Of a DNA stretch of 6,140 nucleotides, positions 1 to 5,988 are shown one piece after another. The notes under the pieces were generated by a model. It was not told where the DNA came from and did no database searches. It saw only the letters and a list, made by a program, of their open reading frames with translations. The DNA lies in NCBI GenBank assembly GCA_021803845.1, contig JAJZLA010000111.1, forward strand, positions 1-6,140, written 5' to 3'. A program made the position numbers and the translations under genes. The first letter of the stretch is position 1. The number at the start of each line of letters is the position of its first letter. Source of the stretch: a bacterium (GTDB lineage: Bacteria > SZUA-79 > Acidulodesulfobacterales > Acidulodesulfobacteraceae).

Positions 1-12
1 CCTTGTTTGATT

Positions 13-49
13 AATTGAACTTTTTAAACGTGCACGATTTAGTTCAATT
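13..49. repeat. Inverted repeat with 9-bp arms around an 8-bp palindrome, in the leader of the leftward promoter
   Basis: AATTGAACT (13-21) and AGTTCAATT (41-49) are perfect inverted copies separated by 19 bp. The spacer contains the perfect palindrome CGTGCACG (29-36). The whole lies at about +9 to +45 of the predicted leftward transcript. It could be an operator or a 5' leader hairpin. It is not a good terminator: no U-run follows on the minus strand, and on the plus strand there is no gene upstream to terminate within the window. Confidence 0.6.
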
Positions 50-63
50 TATATTATAGTTTT

Positions 64-92
64 ATTATATAAAAATATTTTTATATAGTCAA
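64..92 (-). promoter_or_regulatory. Near-consensus sigma70-type promoter for a leftward gene beyond the window
   Basis: On the minus strand there is TTGACT (92-87), a 17-bp spacer, then a perfect TATAAT (69-64). Transcription would start near position 57 and run off the left edge. The strand ends with ACAAGG at 6-1, a Shine-Dalgarno-like sequence, so a start codon is expected a few bases outside the window. The promoter lies just after the TauE/SafE stop codon, so the next gene appears to have its own start in addition to any readthrough. The region is very AT-rich, which raises the chance of a random match, but both boxes and the spacing are close to ideal. Confidence 0.62.
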
Positions 93-111
93 GCTAAATA
101 TAAAAAAAAAT

Positions 112-933
112 TTATATAATAGACATTAAAACCATAAGCAGCCCAAAAATTGTTATTATCCATCCCTGATATAATCTTAAGGTTCTGGTATTTAAAATAC
201 GGGATGTTATTGCGCCTAGTTGAGACCCCGTTATCGCTCCTGACCCCAGAAATATACAATATAATAAAATATCCCGGCTTATTTTAATGTAAGAAAAATG
301 GATTATTGCGCCGATAGAAGACGTTAATATCATTGCGGATAATATCGTCGCGAAAGCAATTCTGGGAGGTATCCGCTCAACTGACGTCAGAAACGTTCCC
401 GATATCATGCCAATTCCAATCCCCGCAAATCCCGAGAAAAATCCGGCAATCAAAGACATTGCGGCTGTTATTTTCGGGTGGGGCAACAGAAGTTCATTCG
501 AACTTCCTTTATAGTTTCTTAATGCACCTGTTACGATTATTTCCGTTTTTTTTGTTTGTTTATTTGTAAAGTACAAGGATAAAAAACCGATAATGGTAAC
601 AATGAATGCGAAGAGTATTTTAAAACCCCTTACGTTTACATAATTAGACGCTACAGAACCTATTATTACGCCCGGCGGCATAAAACCGGCAAGAACGGCG
701 AACAATTTTTTGTTTACAGTTTTTTCTTGCAAATGCTTTATGGTGCCCCCCACGGAACTGACAATTATTGTAAAAAGACTTAAACCGCTTGATTCAACCG
801 GAGATAAATGCATATAAAAAATAAAAAACGGCACTAGTAAAATGCCTCCCCCAAGACCGACTATATTTGCGATAAATCCGATAACTGCGGAAACCATAAA
901 CAATGTAGTTAAAATAAACGGCAAATTCTGCAT
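112..933 (-). CDS. TauE/SafE family membrane transporter (sulfite/sulfonate exporter-like, DUF81)
   Basis: This 273-residue protein is almost entirely hydrophobic and is predicted to be a multi-spanning inner-membrane permease. It shows the two-fold internal repeat of TauE/SafE proteins. The first half opens with a glycine-rich GLGGG segment (residues 26-30) followed by a proline (35). The second half repeats the theme with GFFSGFAGIGIG (164-175). A polar loop (about 123-156) separates the halves. Family members move sulfite, sulfoacetate, organosulfonates or other small anions; the substrate here cannot be read from sequence. The ATG is 12 bp after the stop of the outer-membrane factor gene, so it is probably co-transcribed as the last gene of the exporter operon. 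Its ribosome binding site is weak, which may mean translation is coupled. Length is normal for the family. The family call is firm, and substrate and direction are open. Confidence 0.9.
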   Translation of the reverse strand: MQNLPFILTTLFMVSAVIGFIANIVGLGGGILLVPFFIFYMHLSPVESSGLSLFTIIVSSVGGTIKHLQEKTVNKKLFAVLAGFMPPGVIIGSVASNYVNVRGFKILFAFIVTIIGFLSLYFTNKQTKKTEIIVTGALRNYKGSSNELLLPHPKITAAMSLIAGFFSGFAGIGIGMISGTFLTSVERIPPRIAFATILSAMILTSSIGAIIHFSYIKISRDILLYCIFLGSGAITGSQLGAITSRILNTRTLRLYQGWIITIFGLLMVLMSII

Positions 934-945
934 AATATTATTGTC

Positions 946-2391
946 TTACTGCGGCTTAATACTGCTATGTTTTCCCCGGTTCAACCCCATCCCAAGAACG
1001 TTATATATCTGTATCACGTCTTCCCTGAGCAATAAATTCTGATTGGTAAGATTATATTCGGCGTTAAGAAGATTGAGTTTATATCCGAGATAAGTTAAAT
1101 AACTGTCCATCCCCGTTCTGTACCGGACTTTATAAATTTTATCGAGATTTTCGGCAGACCTGTAGTTTTTCTCATAAACGGACAGAGTTTCTCTGTCTTT
1201 ACCGTAAGACCCGAGAGCATTGTCGGTTTCCTTAAAAGCATTTATAACCGTGTCCCTGTAATTAAGAACTGCCTGTTTATACTGCAACTTAGACCTTTTG
1301 TACTGCCCAATGTTTTTTTTGTAATTAAACAGCGGCTCCAAAATATCCAAGCCGTAACTCCAAGCGTTTGTTGTATTTGCTATAAAATCCGACAAGCTGG
1401 TGCTTGTGTAACCGAAATCGCCCGTCAGAAAAAATATGGGAAAAAAATTAGCAAGACTTATTTTTTTTGCATAGGCATATGACAAAACATTATATTCGGC
1501 AACTTTCACGTCGGGTCTTCGAGCCAGCACCGATGACGGCAGATTGGGCGGTATTAATCTAGAATATTCAGTTGTTCCGAAGTTTTTAAATTTTAATTTT
1601 ATTTTAAAGTTTTCCGGATACTCCTCGAGATAATAAGCAAGCGTATTTTTAATTATTATCCTTTCCCTCATAAGTTCATTCAAACCGGATTTTATATTGT
1701 TCATTTGCGTTTCTGCGTTATCGATGGGCTCGATATTTTCGATGCCGCTCTTATATAAATTCTTATTCAGCGATAATATTTTTTTAGCAGTTTTAAACTG
1801 CTCCCGCAGAATAGAAATATTTGAACTAACTGCGCATAATTGAAAATAAGATACAGACACATTGCTTAAAAGCGTAAGTTTAACGATGCGGGCGTCCTCC
1901 CTTCCGATTTTTACTCCGGTTTTAGCCTGATTAACGGTGTTGCCTATAGAATTCCATACATCCGCTTCATAAGAAGCCGATGCGCCTATTTGGAACATAT
2001 TGTAGATATTTTGCCGGGGAATTTGAAAGGGTCCCTGAAATAACGAGGGTTGGTTTCTCGAAGCCGAAGAATTAAGGTTAAACTGCGGAAATAGCCCGGC
2101 TTCATTTTCTTCTACATAAGTTTTGGCAACCTGAATGTTTTTAACCGCAATCTTATATGTTATATTTCTTTTTAAAGCGCGGCGAACTATCGCGTTCAAA
2201 ACCGGGTCGTCAAAATTTTTCCACCAGTCGTTCTTTACCGCATATGCCGACGGTTTCAATGCGTTCATAAATTTAGCGGGCGAGGCTACCTTAATCTTTT
2301 CCGGCGCGCGGAAAAAAGAACATCCTGAAAAAAATATAATACTCCCTGATAACGAGCATATTAAAAAGAAGAAAAATATTTTTAATCTCAC
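946..2391 (-). CDS. Outer-membrane efflux lipoprotein, NodT/OprM (TolC-like) family
   Basis: This 481-residue protein is the outer-membrane channel of a tripartite exporter. It begins with a lipoprotein signal peptide: a basic start, a long hydrophobic stretch, then the lipobox FSGC with the acylated Cys at residue 24. Ser at +2 suits outer-membrane sorting. The mature N-terminus has the family's WW-x(2)-F-x-DP-x-L signature (56-65). The second repeat starts with LPSSVLARRPDV (284-295) followed by NFFPIFFLTGDFG, a hallmark of NodT-type outer-membrane factors. The long helical regions match the periplasmic alpha-barrel. The start codon is GTG, not ATG; it overlaps the adaptor gene's TGA stop by 4 bp (GTGA) and is preceded by GGAG at a 7-nt spacing. 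Position directly after the HlyD-type gene indicates that the two proteins dock together. The substrate is unknown. Confidence 0.95.
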   Translation of the reverse strand: MRLKIFFFFLICSLSGSIIFFSGCSFFRAPEKIKVASPAKFMNALKPSAYAVKNDWWKNFDDPVLNAIVRRALKRNITYKIAVKNIQVAKTYVEENEAGLFPQFNLNSSASRNQPSLFQGPFQIPRQNIYNMFQIGASASYEADVWNSIGNTVNQAKTGVKIGREDARIVKLTLLSNVSVSYFQLCAVSSNISILREQFKTAKKILSLNKNLYKSGIENIEPIDNAETQMNNIKSGLNELMRERIIIKNTLAYYLEEYPENFKIKLKFKNFGTTEYSRLIPPNLPSSVLARRPDVKVAEYNVLSYAYAKKISLANFFPIFFLTGDFGYTSTSLSDFIANTTNAWSYGLDILEPLFNYKKNIGQYKRSKLQYKQAVLNYRDTVINAFKETDNALGSYGKDRETLSVYEKNYRSAENLDKIYKVRYRTGMDSYLTYLGYKLNLLNAEYNLTNQNLLLREDVIQIYNVLGMGLNRGKHSSIKPQ

Positions 2392-3476
2392 TTTTTTTCT
2401 CCGATATAAACGTCAACTAATTCTCCCGGAAATAAATTTAAGTTCCCTGGTTTTTTAAATTTAAATACGACCGGCAATACTCTTACGTCCACTTTTTCAG
2501 TTCTCTGGTTTGAAAGCTCTATTTTAGGAACGATATAAGGTTCGACCCTGACGAATTCAAGGGGAATCTTTACGTTGGACCCCCTGACAAACAGCACCGC
2601 CTTCATTCTTGAACCCTGCGGCAGCTTGGATACTAATATTTCATCTATATAGCATTTAACTTCCATAACGTCCGCCGAACCCTCGCCCATAACAATAACC
2701 GGCTCGTAGCTCTGAGTATAAGTTCCGTAGCTTCCCTGCGGAGAAATATAATCTCCAGCCGCCGTTTTAATTAACAGTATATTGCCGCTGACCGGAGCTT
2801 TAAGGATATATTTATTTAATAGCGATTCGCTCGATTTATAGGATTTCATCAAAGAGGCGTATAGCGCTTCCTGATTCCGTATGTCGTAAATCCATGCTCC
2901 AGCCTTTACAAGTTTATACTGGTCTATTGCCGTTTTATAGCTTGCTTTTGCCTCGTAATAAGAATCTTTTGCCGTATCGAGGGTATTTTTGCTGATAGAT
3001 TCGGGGTTTAGACGGTAAGCAGATAAAATCTTGCCCAGCTGGTCTTTCTGCAGTTTAACCTGCGAAGCCGCATATTTAACTTGCGAAGCCGCAACGGTTA
3101 AATTTACGTTTCTCGGCTCAGCTTTTAACTCCTGAAGCAGTGCCAATGCCGCATACGCCTGCGCCTTTATCTGTTCCGTCGCATATTTTTGCTGTGAGTC
3201 GTCTATTTTTATCAAAGGGATTCCTTTCTTAACAAACTCCCCTTCCTTTACGAAAATTTTTACCACCCTGCCGGAAACTTCGGGAAATATATTGATATTT
3301 TCCCCGTTATTCTGATAGCTCTCAGTTATTCCTTCGGAGTATATTCCTTTTGAATAAGGGTTATAAGAAACCGAAACGGGCGGAAGCACTTTTAGTTTTC
3401 TATTATAAATATATGCGCTTATAAGACCTGCCAGAATTCCGGCTACGGCAATTATATATATAATTTTATTTTTCAT
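2388..3476 (-). CDS. HlyD-family periplasmic adaptor (membrane fusion protein), DevB/MacA-like
   Basis: This protein joins the inner-membrane ABC transporter to the outer-membrane channel. I start it at the ATG ending at 3476 (362 residues). AGGAGGT lies 4 nt upstream, and the N-terminus is then a single transmembrane anchor (about residues 5-24) after a short basic tip. A longer frame opens at 3563, but that would put a hydrophilic leader ahead of the anchor and overlap the ATPase gene by almost 100 bp. After the anchor comes the first biotinyl-lipoyl half (about 61-93, with VSGRV and VKEGEFVKKG). A long alpha-helical coiled-coil hairpin follows (about 94-230), then the returning lipoyl half with APVSGNI and a C-terminal beta-barrel. 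The coiled coil contains an exact heptad repeat, AASQVK-Y/L, at 129-142. The gene overlaps the ATPase gene by 11 bp and the next gene by 4 bp, so translation is probably coupled. The partner genes suggest a DevB-like role. Confidence 0.93.
   Translation of the reverse strand: MKNKIIYIIAVAGILAGLISAYIYNRKLKVLPPVSVSYNPYSKGIYSEGITESYQNNGENINIFPEVSGRVVKIFVKEGEFVKKGIPLIKIDDSQQKYATEQIKAQAYAALALLQELKAEPRNVNLTVAASQVKYAASQVKLQKDQLGKILSAYRLNPESISKNTLDTAKDSYYEAKASYKTAIDQYKLVKAGAWIYDIRNQEALYASLMKSYKSSESLLNKYILKAPVSGNILLIKTAAGDYISPQGSYGTYTQSYEPVIVMGEGSADVMEVKCYIDEILVSKLPQGSRMKAVLFVRGSNVKIPLEFVRVEPYIVPKIELSNQRTEKVDVRVLPVVFKFKKPGNLNLFPGELVDVYIGEKK
2399..2402 (-). promoter_or_regulatory. Ribosome binding site supporting the GTG start of the outer-membrane factor
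   Basis: GGAG on the minus strand lies 7 nt ahead of the GTG that ends at 2391. It sits within the last codons of the adaptor gene. With the 4-bp GTGA overlap this supports the GTG as the true start, because the lipoprotein signal peptide begins right after it. Confidence 0.6.
3054..3093 (-). repeat. 21-bp tandem heptad duplication in the adaptor coiled coil
   Basis: Plus-strand positions 3054-3072 and 3075-3093 match at 18 of 19 bases with a 21-bp offset, i.e. exactly seven codons. They encode consecutive AASQVK heptads (residues 129-135 and 136-142) in the helical hairpin. The near identity at DNA level, including third codon positions, suggests a recent in-frame duplication and not just heptad periodicity. 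Confidence 0.7.
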
Positions 3477-4173
3477 ACATACCTCCTTTCCATTCATCGG
3501 ATTGTTTAATTTTGCCGTCCTCCATATGGATAATCCTGTCAGCAAATTCATATATTCTTGCATCGTGCGTAACTATTATTATCGTCCTGGACTCGTTCAG
3601 CAGATTCGATTTAACGAAAGATATTATCTGCCTGCCTGTTTCTCCGTCGAGGGATGCGGTCGGTTCGTCGAAAATAATCAAATCGGGTTCGGAAACTATA
3701 GCGCGGGCTATAGCTACCCTCTGCTGTTCTCCCCCGCTTAATTTATAAGGGGGGAGTTCCCCTTTGCCGCCTAAGCCTACTATTTCAAGATATTTTAATG
3801 CTTTTTTTATGGAGTCGTCCCATGAAATTTTTTTTAATATCAGCGGAATTGCGACATTTTCGGCGGAAGTTAGTTTCGGAAACAGGTGGTAATCCTGAAA
3901 TACGAAACCGATGTTGTTAAGCCTGAAGCTCGTAAGCTCGTCTCCGTTCATTTCCCATATATTCCTGTCCTTAACTATTACAGTGCCTTCATTTGGCCTG
4001 AGTATTCCGGAAATTACGCTAAGCAGGGTAGTTTTTCCGGAGCCGGAAGGGCCTATTATAAATAATATTTCCTTATAATACGCTTCCAGGCTTATTTCTT
4101 TTAAAGCGTACATTTTATTATCCCGGTCTCCAAACCATTTTACTATGTTAAAGGCTTTAAGTATGGTTTCCAT
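3466..4173 (-). CDS. ABC transporter ATP-binding protein, LolD/MacB/DevA type
   Basis: This 235-residue protein is a stand-alone nucleotide-binding subunit with all catalytic motifs intact: Walker A GPSGSGKT (41-48), Q-loop Gln93 in FVFQDYHLFP, signature LSGGEQ (145-150), Walker B LIIFDE (165-170, catalytic Glu170), D-loop SLD (174-176) and H-loop His203 in VTHD. The motif set and length place it in the LolD/MacB/DevA group, which powers FtsX-type permeases that work as mechanotransmitters and not as classic channels. It is expected at the cytoplasmic face of the inner membrane, bound to the permease encoded immediately upstream. Its ATG directly abuts that gene's TAA with no intervening base, and an AGGGGA Shine-Dalgarno-like stretch lies inside the last permease codons. 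The adaptor and outer-membrane genes downstream argue for DevA over LolD. Nothing looks damaged. Confidence 0.95.
   Translation of the reverse strand: METILKAFNIVKWFGDRDNKMYALKEISLEAYYKEILFIIGPSGSGKTTLLSVISGILRPNEGTVIVKDRNIWEMNGDELTSFRLNNIGFVFQDYHLFPKLTSAENVAIPLILKKISWDDSIKKALKYLEIVGLGGKGELPPYKLSGGEQQRVAIARAIVSEPDLIIFDEPTASLDGETGRQIISFVKSNLLNESRTIIIVTHDARIYEFADRIIHMEDGKIKQSDEWKGGMYEK
3481..3487 (-). promoter_or_regulatory. Strong ribosome binding site that decides the adaptor start
   Basis: AGGAGGT on the minus strand sits 4 nt before the ATG at 3476. It is inside the end of the ATPase gene and is the strongest Shine-Dalgarno sequence in the operon. It selects the 362-residue form of the adaptor over a longer frame opening at 3563. 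Confidence 0.8.
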
Positions 4174-5379
4174 TTATCCCCTGAATATATCGAAAGGCTC
4201 TATTTTTAAAACTTTCCTGATACCGAGGTAACTTGAAAATCCGGCTATCAGAAGCACCATAAAAAAAGCAATCGTCAAACTTGTGTAATTGACCATAGCC
4301 ACATAATTAGGGACCCTGAGTTTGGCAAAAGCAATCATCATCGAAGATAATAAAATGCCGAAACCGTATCCTATAAAACTGACTACGGATGCCTGAAAAA
4401 GAAGCATATATATCAATTCTTTCTTCTGTGCGCCTATAGCTTTAAGGGCGCCGAATTTTTCCATATTTTCCAGAACAAAGGCGTAAAAAGTCTGGCCGGC
4501 TATAGACAGCCCCACTATAAAGCTGATTAGCGTCATAAGCCCTATATTCATGCCCATGCTGGTTTTATATATATAATAATTCTTTATCTTGCTTTCAAAA
4601 TCGCCCTGGGTTAAAGCTAAATAACCTAAATCGCCGACTTTTCGTTCGATGTAAGGTATATCCGTTTTTTTCTTGGGGTCTAAAATAACGTAAGACATAA
4701 CGTAGCGGGTGTTCGGCAAATCCTGAGTAGCCCTTGAATATGTGGTATAAAGCGTGGGTATCCCGAACAACCCGGAACTCGGCGTGGCAGTCTTCGCAAG
4801 AGCGACTATAACTCCTCGGTAGTCGTTAACTTCAAACGTCGTACCTATAGGCGGACTGTCCAACAGATTGTAATTTGCGTCTTTAAGCGCGATAAAAGCG
4901 TGGCTTTCGTATATATTTTTGATGTTCCCGTCGATTATAACCGGCCTTCCGAAGAGGGATGTATCGTCTAAGCCTATAATAGTGGCATACTGGTATTTCC
5001 CGCTATTTAATTTTACGAGTCCGCCGCCGAAATATATAGGTTCCGCAAACTTTACTCCTTTAATGCTCCTTACGTAATCAAGCACGTAATCCGGCAAAGG
5101 AATGCTGTTGGCAACGGTTTCCACCGATGGATCCATTACCCACATCTGTGCGCCCACATTAGCTACCGAAGATACTGACGATTCCAGGATTCCGGCAAAC
5201 ATGGAAGTCATCTGATTCATCAGAAAGACCGCAAACGTAACGCCTATAATAATAGTCAAAAACTTCCCTTTATCGTTAACAAGAAGTTTTAACGCTATTC
5301 TGAATAGACCCCGCATACCTGCTAAATTAATTACGGAGCTTTTGATATAACCTGCGGCTTTTTTCGCACTTTTTAACAT
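4174..5379 (-). CDS. ABC transporter permease, FtsX/MacB-like (DevC-type)
   Basis: This 401-residue inner-membrane subunit has the four-helix FtsX/MacB layout: transmembrane helix 1 near 38-62, a large periplasmic domain (about 63-275), then three C-terminal helices near 277-300, 322-350 and 367-388. Between helices 2 and 3 is the conserved cytoplasmic coupling segment EKFGALKAIGA (about 307-317), typical of DevC. The short end IEPFDIFRG also fits the family. MacB carries its ATPase fused at the N-terminus; here the ATPase is the next gene, as in DevC systems. There is only one permease gene, so a homodimer is expected, unlike LolC/LolE. It is the first gene of the operon. The ATG is the first one after a predicted promoter and has no convincing Shine-Dalgarno; instead a 7-bp-armed inverted repeat ends one base before it. 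Confidence 0.92.
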   Translation of the reverse strand: MLKSAKKAAGYIKSSVINLAGMRGLFRIALKLLVNDKGKFLTIIIGVTFAVFLMNQMTSMFAGILESSVSSVANVGAQMWVMDPSVETVANSIPLPDYVLDYVRSIKGVKFAEPIYFGGGLVKLNSGKYQYATIIGLDDTSLFGRPVIIDGNIKNIYESHAFIALKDANYNLLDSPPIGTTFEVNDYRGVIVALAKTATPSSGLFGIPTLYTTYSRATQDLPNTRYVMSYVILDPKKKTDIPYIERKVGDLGYLALTQGDFESKIKNYYIYKTSMGMNIGLMTLISFIVGLSIAGQTFYAFVLENMEKFGALKAIGAQKKELIYMLLFQASVVSFIGYGFGILLSSMMIAFAKLRVPNYVAMVNYTSLTIAFFMVLLIAGFSSYLGIRKVLKIEPFDIFRG

Positions 5380-5380
5380 A

Positions 5381-5397
5381 TATTGAATACTTCAATA
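5381..5397. promoter_or_regulatory. Perfect inverted repeat at the permease start (operator or leader hairpin)
   Basis: TATTGAA-TAC-TTCAATA has perfect 7-bp arms and a 3-bp centre. It ends one base before the permease ATG (5379) and covers about +14 to +30 of the predicted transcript, exactly where a Shine-Dalgarno would sit. It could bind a dimeric repressor, or fold in RNA and limit initiation. Confidence 0.55.
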
Positions 5398-5416
5398 AAT
5401 AAGCGTTATATAATTA

Positions 5417-5444
5417 AGTATATCGCAGTATCTTTATAAATCAA
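5417..5444 (-). promoter_or_regulatory. Predicted sigma70-type promoter of the exporter operon
   Basis: Reading the minus strand: TTGATT (5444-5439), a 16-bp spacer, then TATACT (5422-5417). Transcription would start near 5410, about 31 nt before the permease ATG. No comparable candidate was noticed between the five genes, so this is likely the main promoter of the operon. Confidence 0.55.
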
Positions 5445-5458
5445 AAATTTTTTATATA

Positions 5459-5486
5459 TTGAATATATCTTGCATTATGTTATAAT
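5459..5486 (+). promoter_or_regulatory. Predicted sigma70-type promoter of the 139-residue gene
   Basis: TTGAAT (5459-5464), a 16-bp spacer and a perfect TATAAT (5481-5486) point rightward, with a start near 5493 and a leader of about 30 nt. The -35 box lies inside a 15-bp palindrome, ATATATT-G-AATATAT (5454-5468). The -35 boxes of the two divergent promoters are only 14 bp apart, so the two transcripts could be controlled jointly. Confidence 0.55.
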
Positions 5487-5522
5487 TTTATGTAAATAAA
5501 ATTAAAATAAAATGGAAAAGAT

Positions 5523-5942
5523 ATGCCTTATAAATCCGATACGGTAGCTTTTTCGGGCCTTTTGCAGTGGGGGGCTGTCGAAAAACTTATAGAAGACGTT
5601 AAAAATTCCGGCTCGCAATGGCATTATGTCTATACCCAGACGGACGACGAAAAGGGCGAAATGGACGCCGGAGCGGCAGCCGAATTTTTAAGGGAAAGGA
5701 TGGACGAAATAAAAAATCTGGATAAGATTTGCGGATGGTTTTACGTCCACACAAAAGACGAACCGTCTATAATAAAAATTTACCATCCGAGAATGTCCGG
5801 AGGCGGCTGTTCTTTAACTACGCCTCCGCCCTGGATTATCGTTTCAAAGGAAAAACCTGAAGATATAGCGGACTTGGAATCTTACAAGCCCGTAATAAAA
5901 CCGGCGAAGAAATGGTTTAACGGTCGTTTTGCTAAGCACTGA
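5523..5942 (+). CDS. Hypothetical small soluble protein (139 aa), family not recognised
   Basis: I do not recognise this family. The protein has no signal peptide or membrane helix and looks like a compact cytoplasmic alpha/beta domain: helix near 16-29, strand 32-39, an acidic helix 49-66, strands near 69-78 and 82-87, a glycine/proline-rich loop, strand 104-108 and a basic C-terminus. It is notable for five tryptophans (16, 33, 72, 104, 131), two cysteines (70, 96) and the segment YHPRMSGGGCSLTTPPPW (87-104), which looks like a conserved functional loop. His88 and Cys96 could bind metal or act in catalysis, but that is speculation. The ATG has only a weak GGA ribosome site 6 nt upstream. 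A good promoter precedes the gene and a hairpin terminator follows, so it is probably a single-gene transcript divergent from the exporter operon. Coding composition and clean ends support a real gene. Confidence 0.8.
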   Translation: MPYKSDTVAFSGLLQWGAVEKLIEDVKNSGSQWHYVYTQTDDEKGEMDAGAAAEFLRERMDEIKNLDKICGWFYVHTKDEPSIIKIYHPRMSGGGCSLTTPPPWIIVSKEKPEDIADLESYKPVIKPAKKWFNGRFAKH

Positions 5943-5963
5943 TTAAATCATCTTTGCTAAGCA
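5928..5963 (+). repeat. Direct repeat of 11 bp across the stop codon
   Basis: TTTGCTAAGCA occurs at 5928-5938 and again at 5953-5963, 25 bp apart. The first copy encodes the protein's last residues and the second forms the left arm of the compact terminator hairpin. It could reflect a small local duplication. Confidence 0.55.
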
Positions 5964-5979
5964 TGGGGTAGTGCTTTTT
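5934..5979 (+). terminator. Rho-independent terminator of the 139-residue gene, with two alternative hairpins
   Basis: AGTGCTT (5970-5976) followed by TTT can pair with AAGCACT (5934-5940), which overlaps the end of the coding region, giving a 7-bp stem with a 29-nt loop. It can also pair more compactly: AAGCAT (5959-5964) with GTGCTT (5971-5976), loop GGGGTA. The compact hairpin directly followed by the U-run is the more likely terminator. No U-run appears on the other strand, so it is probably one-directional. Confidence 0.6.
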
Positions 5980-5988
5980 ATTTAATGT

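Noticed and set aside
13..49. Reading the left-edge inverted repeat as a transposon end or terminator
   Set aside because: No transposase, target duplication or U-run accompanies it on the minus strand, and its position right after a promoter fits an operator or leader better.
100..114. Rho-independent terminator right after the TauE/SafE stop
   Set aside because: A run of nine T is present on the minus strand, but I find no GC-containing hairpin before it, so termination is not supported.
333..1042. Plus-strand open frames at 333-569 and 842-1042 opposite the TauE/SafE and outer-membrane factor genes
   Set aside because: They are antisense to well-supported genes, have no recognisable domain or ribosome site, and read as low-complexity translations of membrane-protein codons.
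2135..2458. Plus-strand open frame opposite the start of the outer-membrane factor gene
   Set aside because: It lies antisense across the lipoprotein signal region and the overlap with the adaptor gene, and has no family features.
3477..3563. Longer N-terminus for the HlyD-type adaptor starting at 3563
   Set aside because: It would put 29 hydrophilic residues ahead of the membrane anchor and overlap the ATPase gene by 98 bp, while a strong AGGAGGT sits right before the internal ATG at 3476.
3502..3748. Two overlapping plus-strand frames opposite the ATPase gene
   Set aside because: They are antisense to the conserved signature and Walker B region of the ATPase and overlap each other in different frames.
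4174..5379. LolCDE lipoprotein-sorting identity for the permease/ATPase pair
   Set aside because: There is a single permease gene, and the pair is followed by an HlyD adaptor and an outer-membrane factor, which LolCDE does not use.
5470..5486. TTGCAT as -35 box for the rightward promoter
   Set aside because: It is only 5 bp from the TATAAT box; TTGAAT at 5459-5464 gives an acceptable 16-bp spacer.
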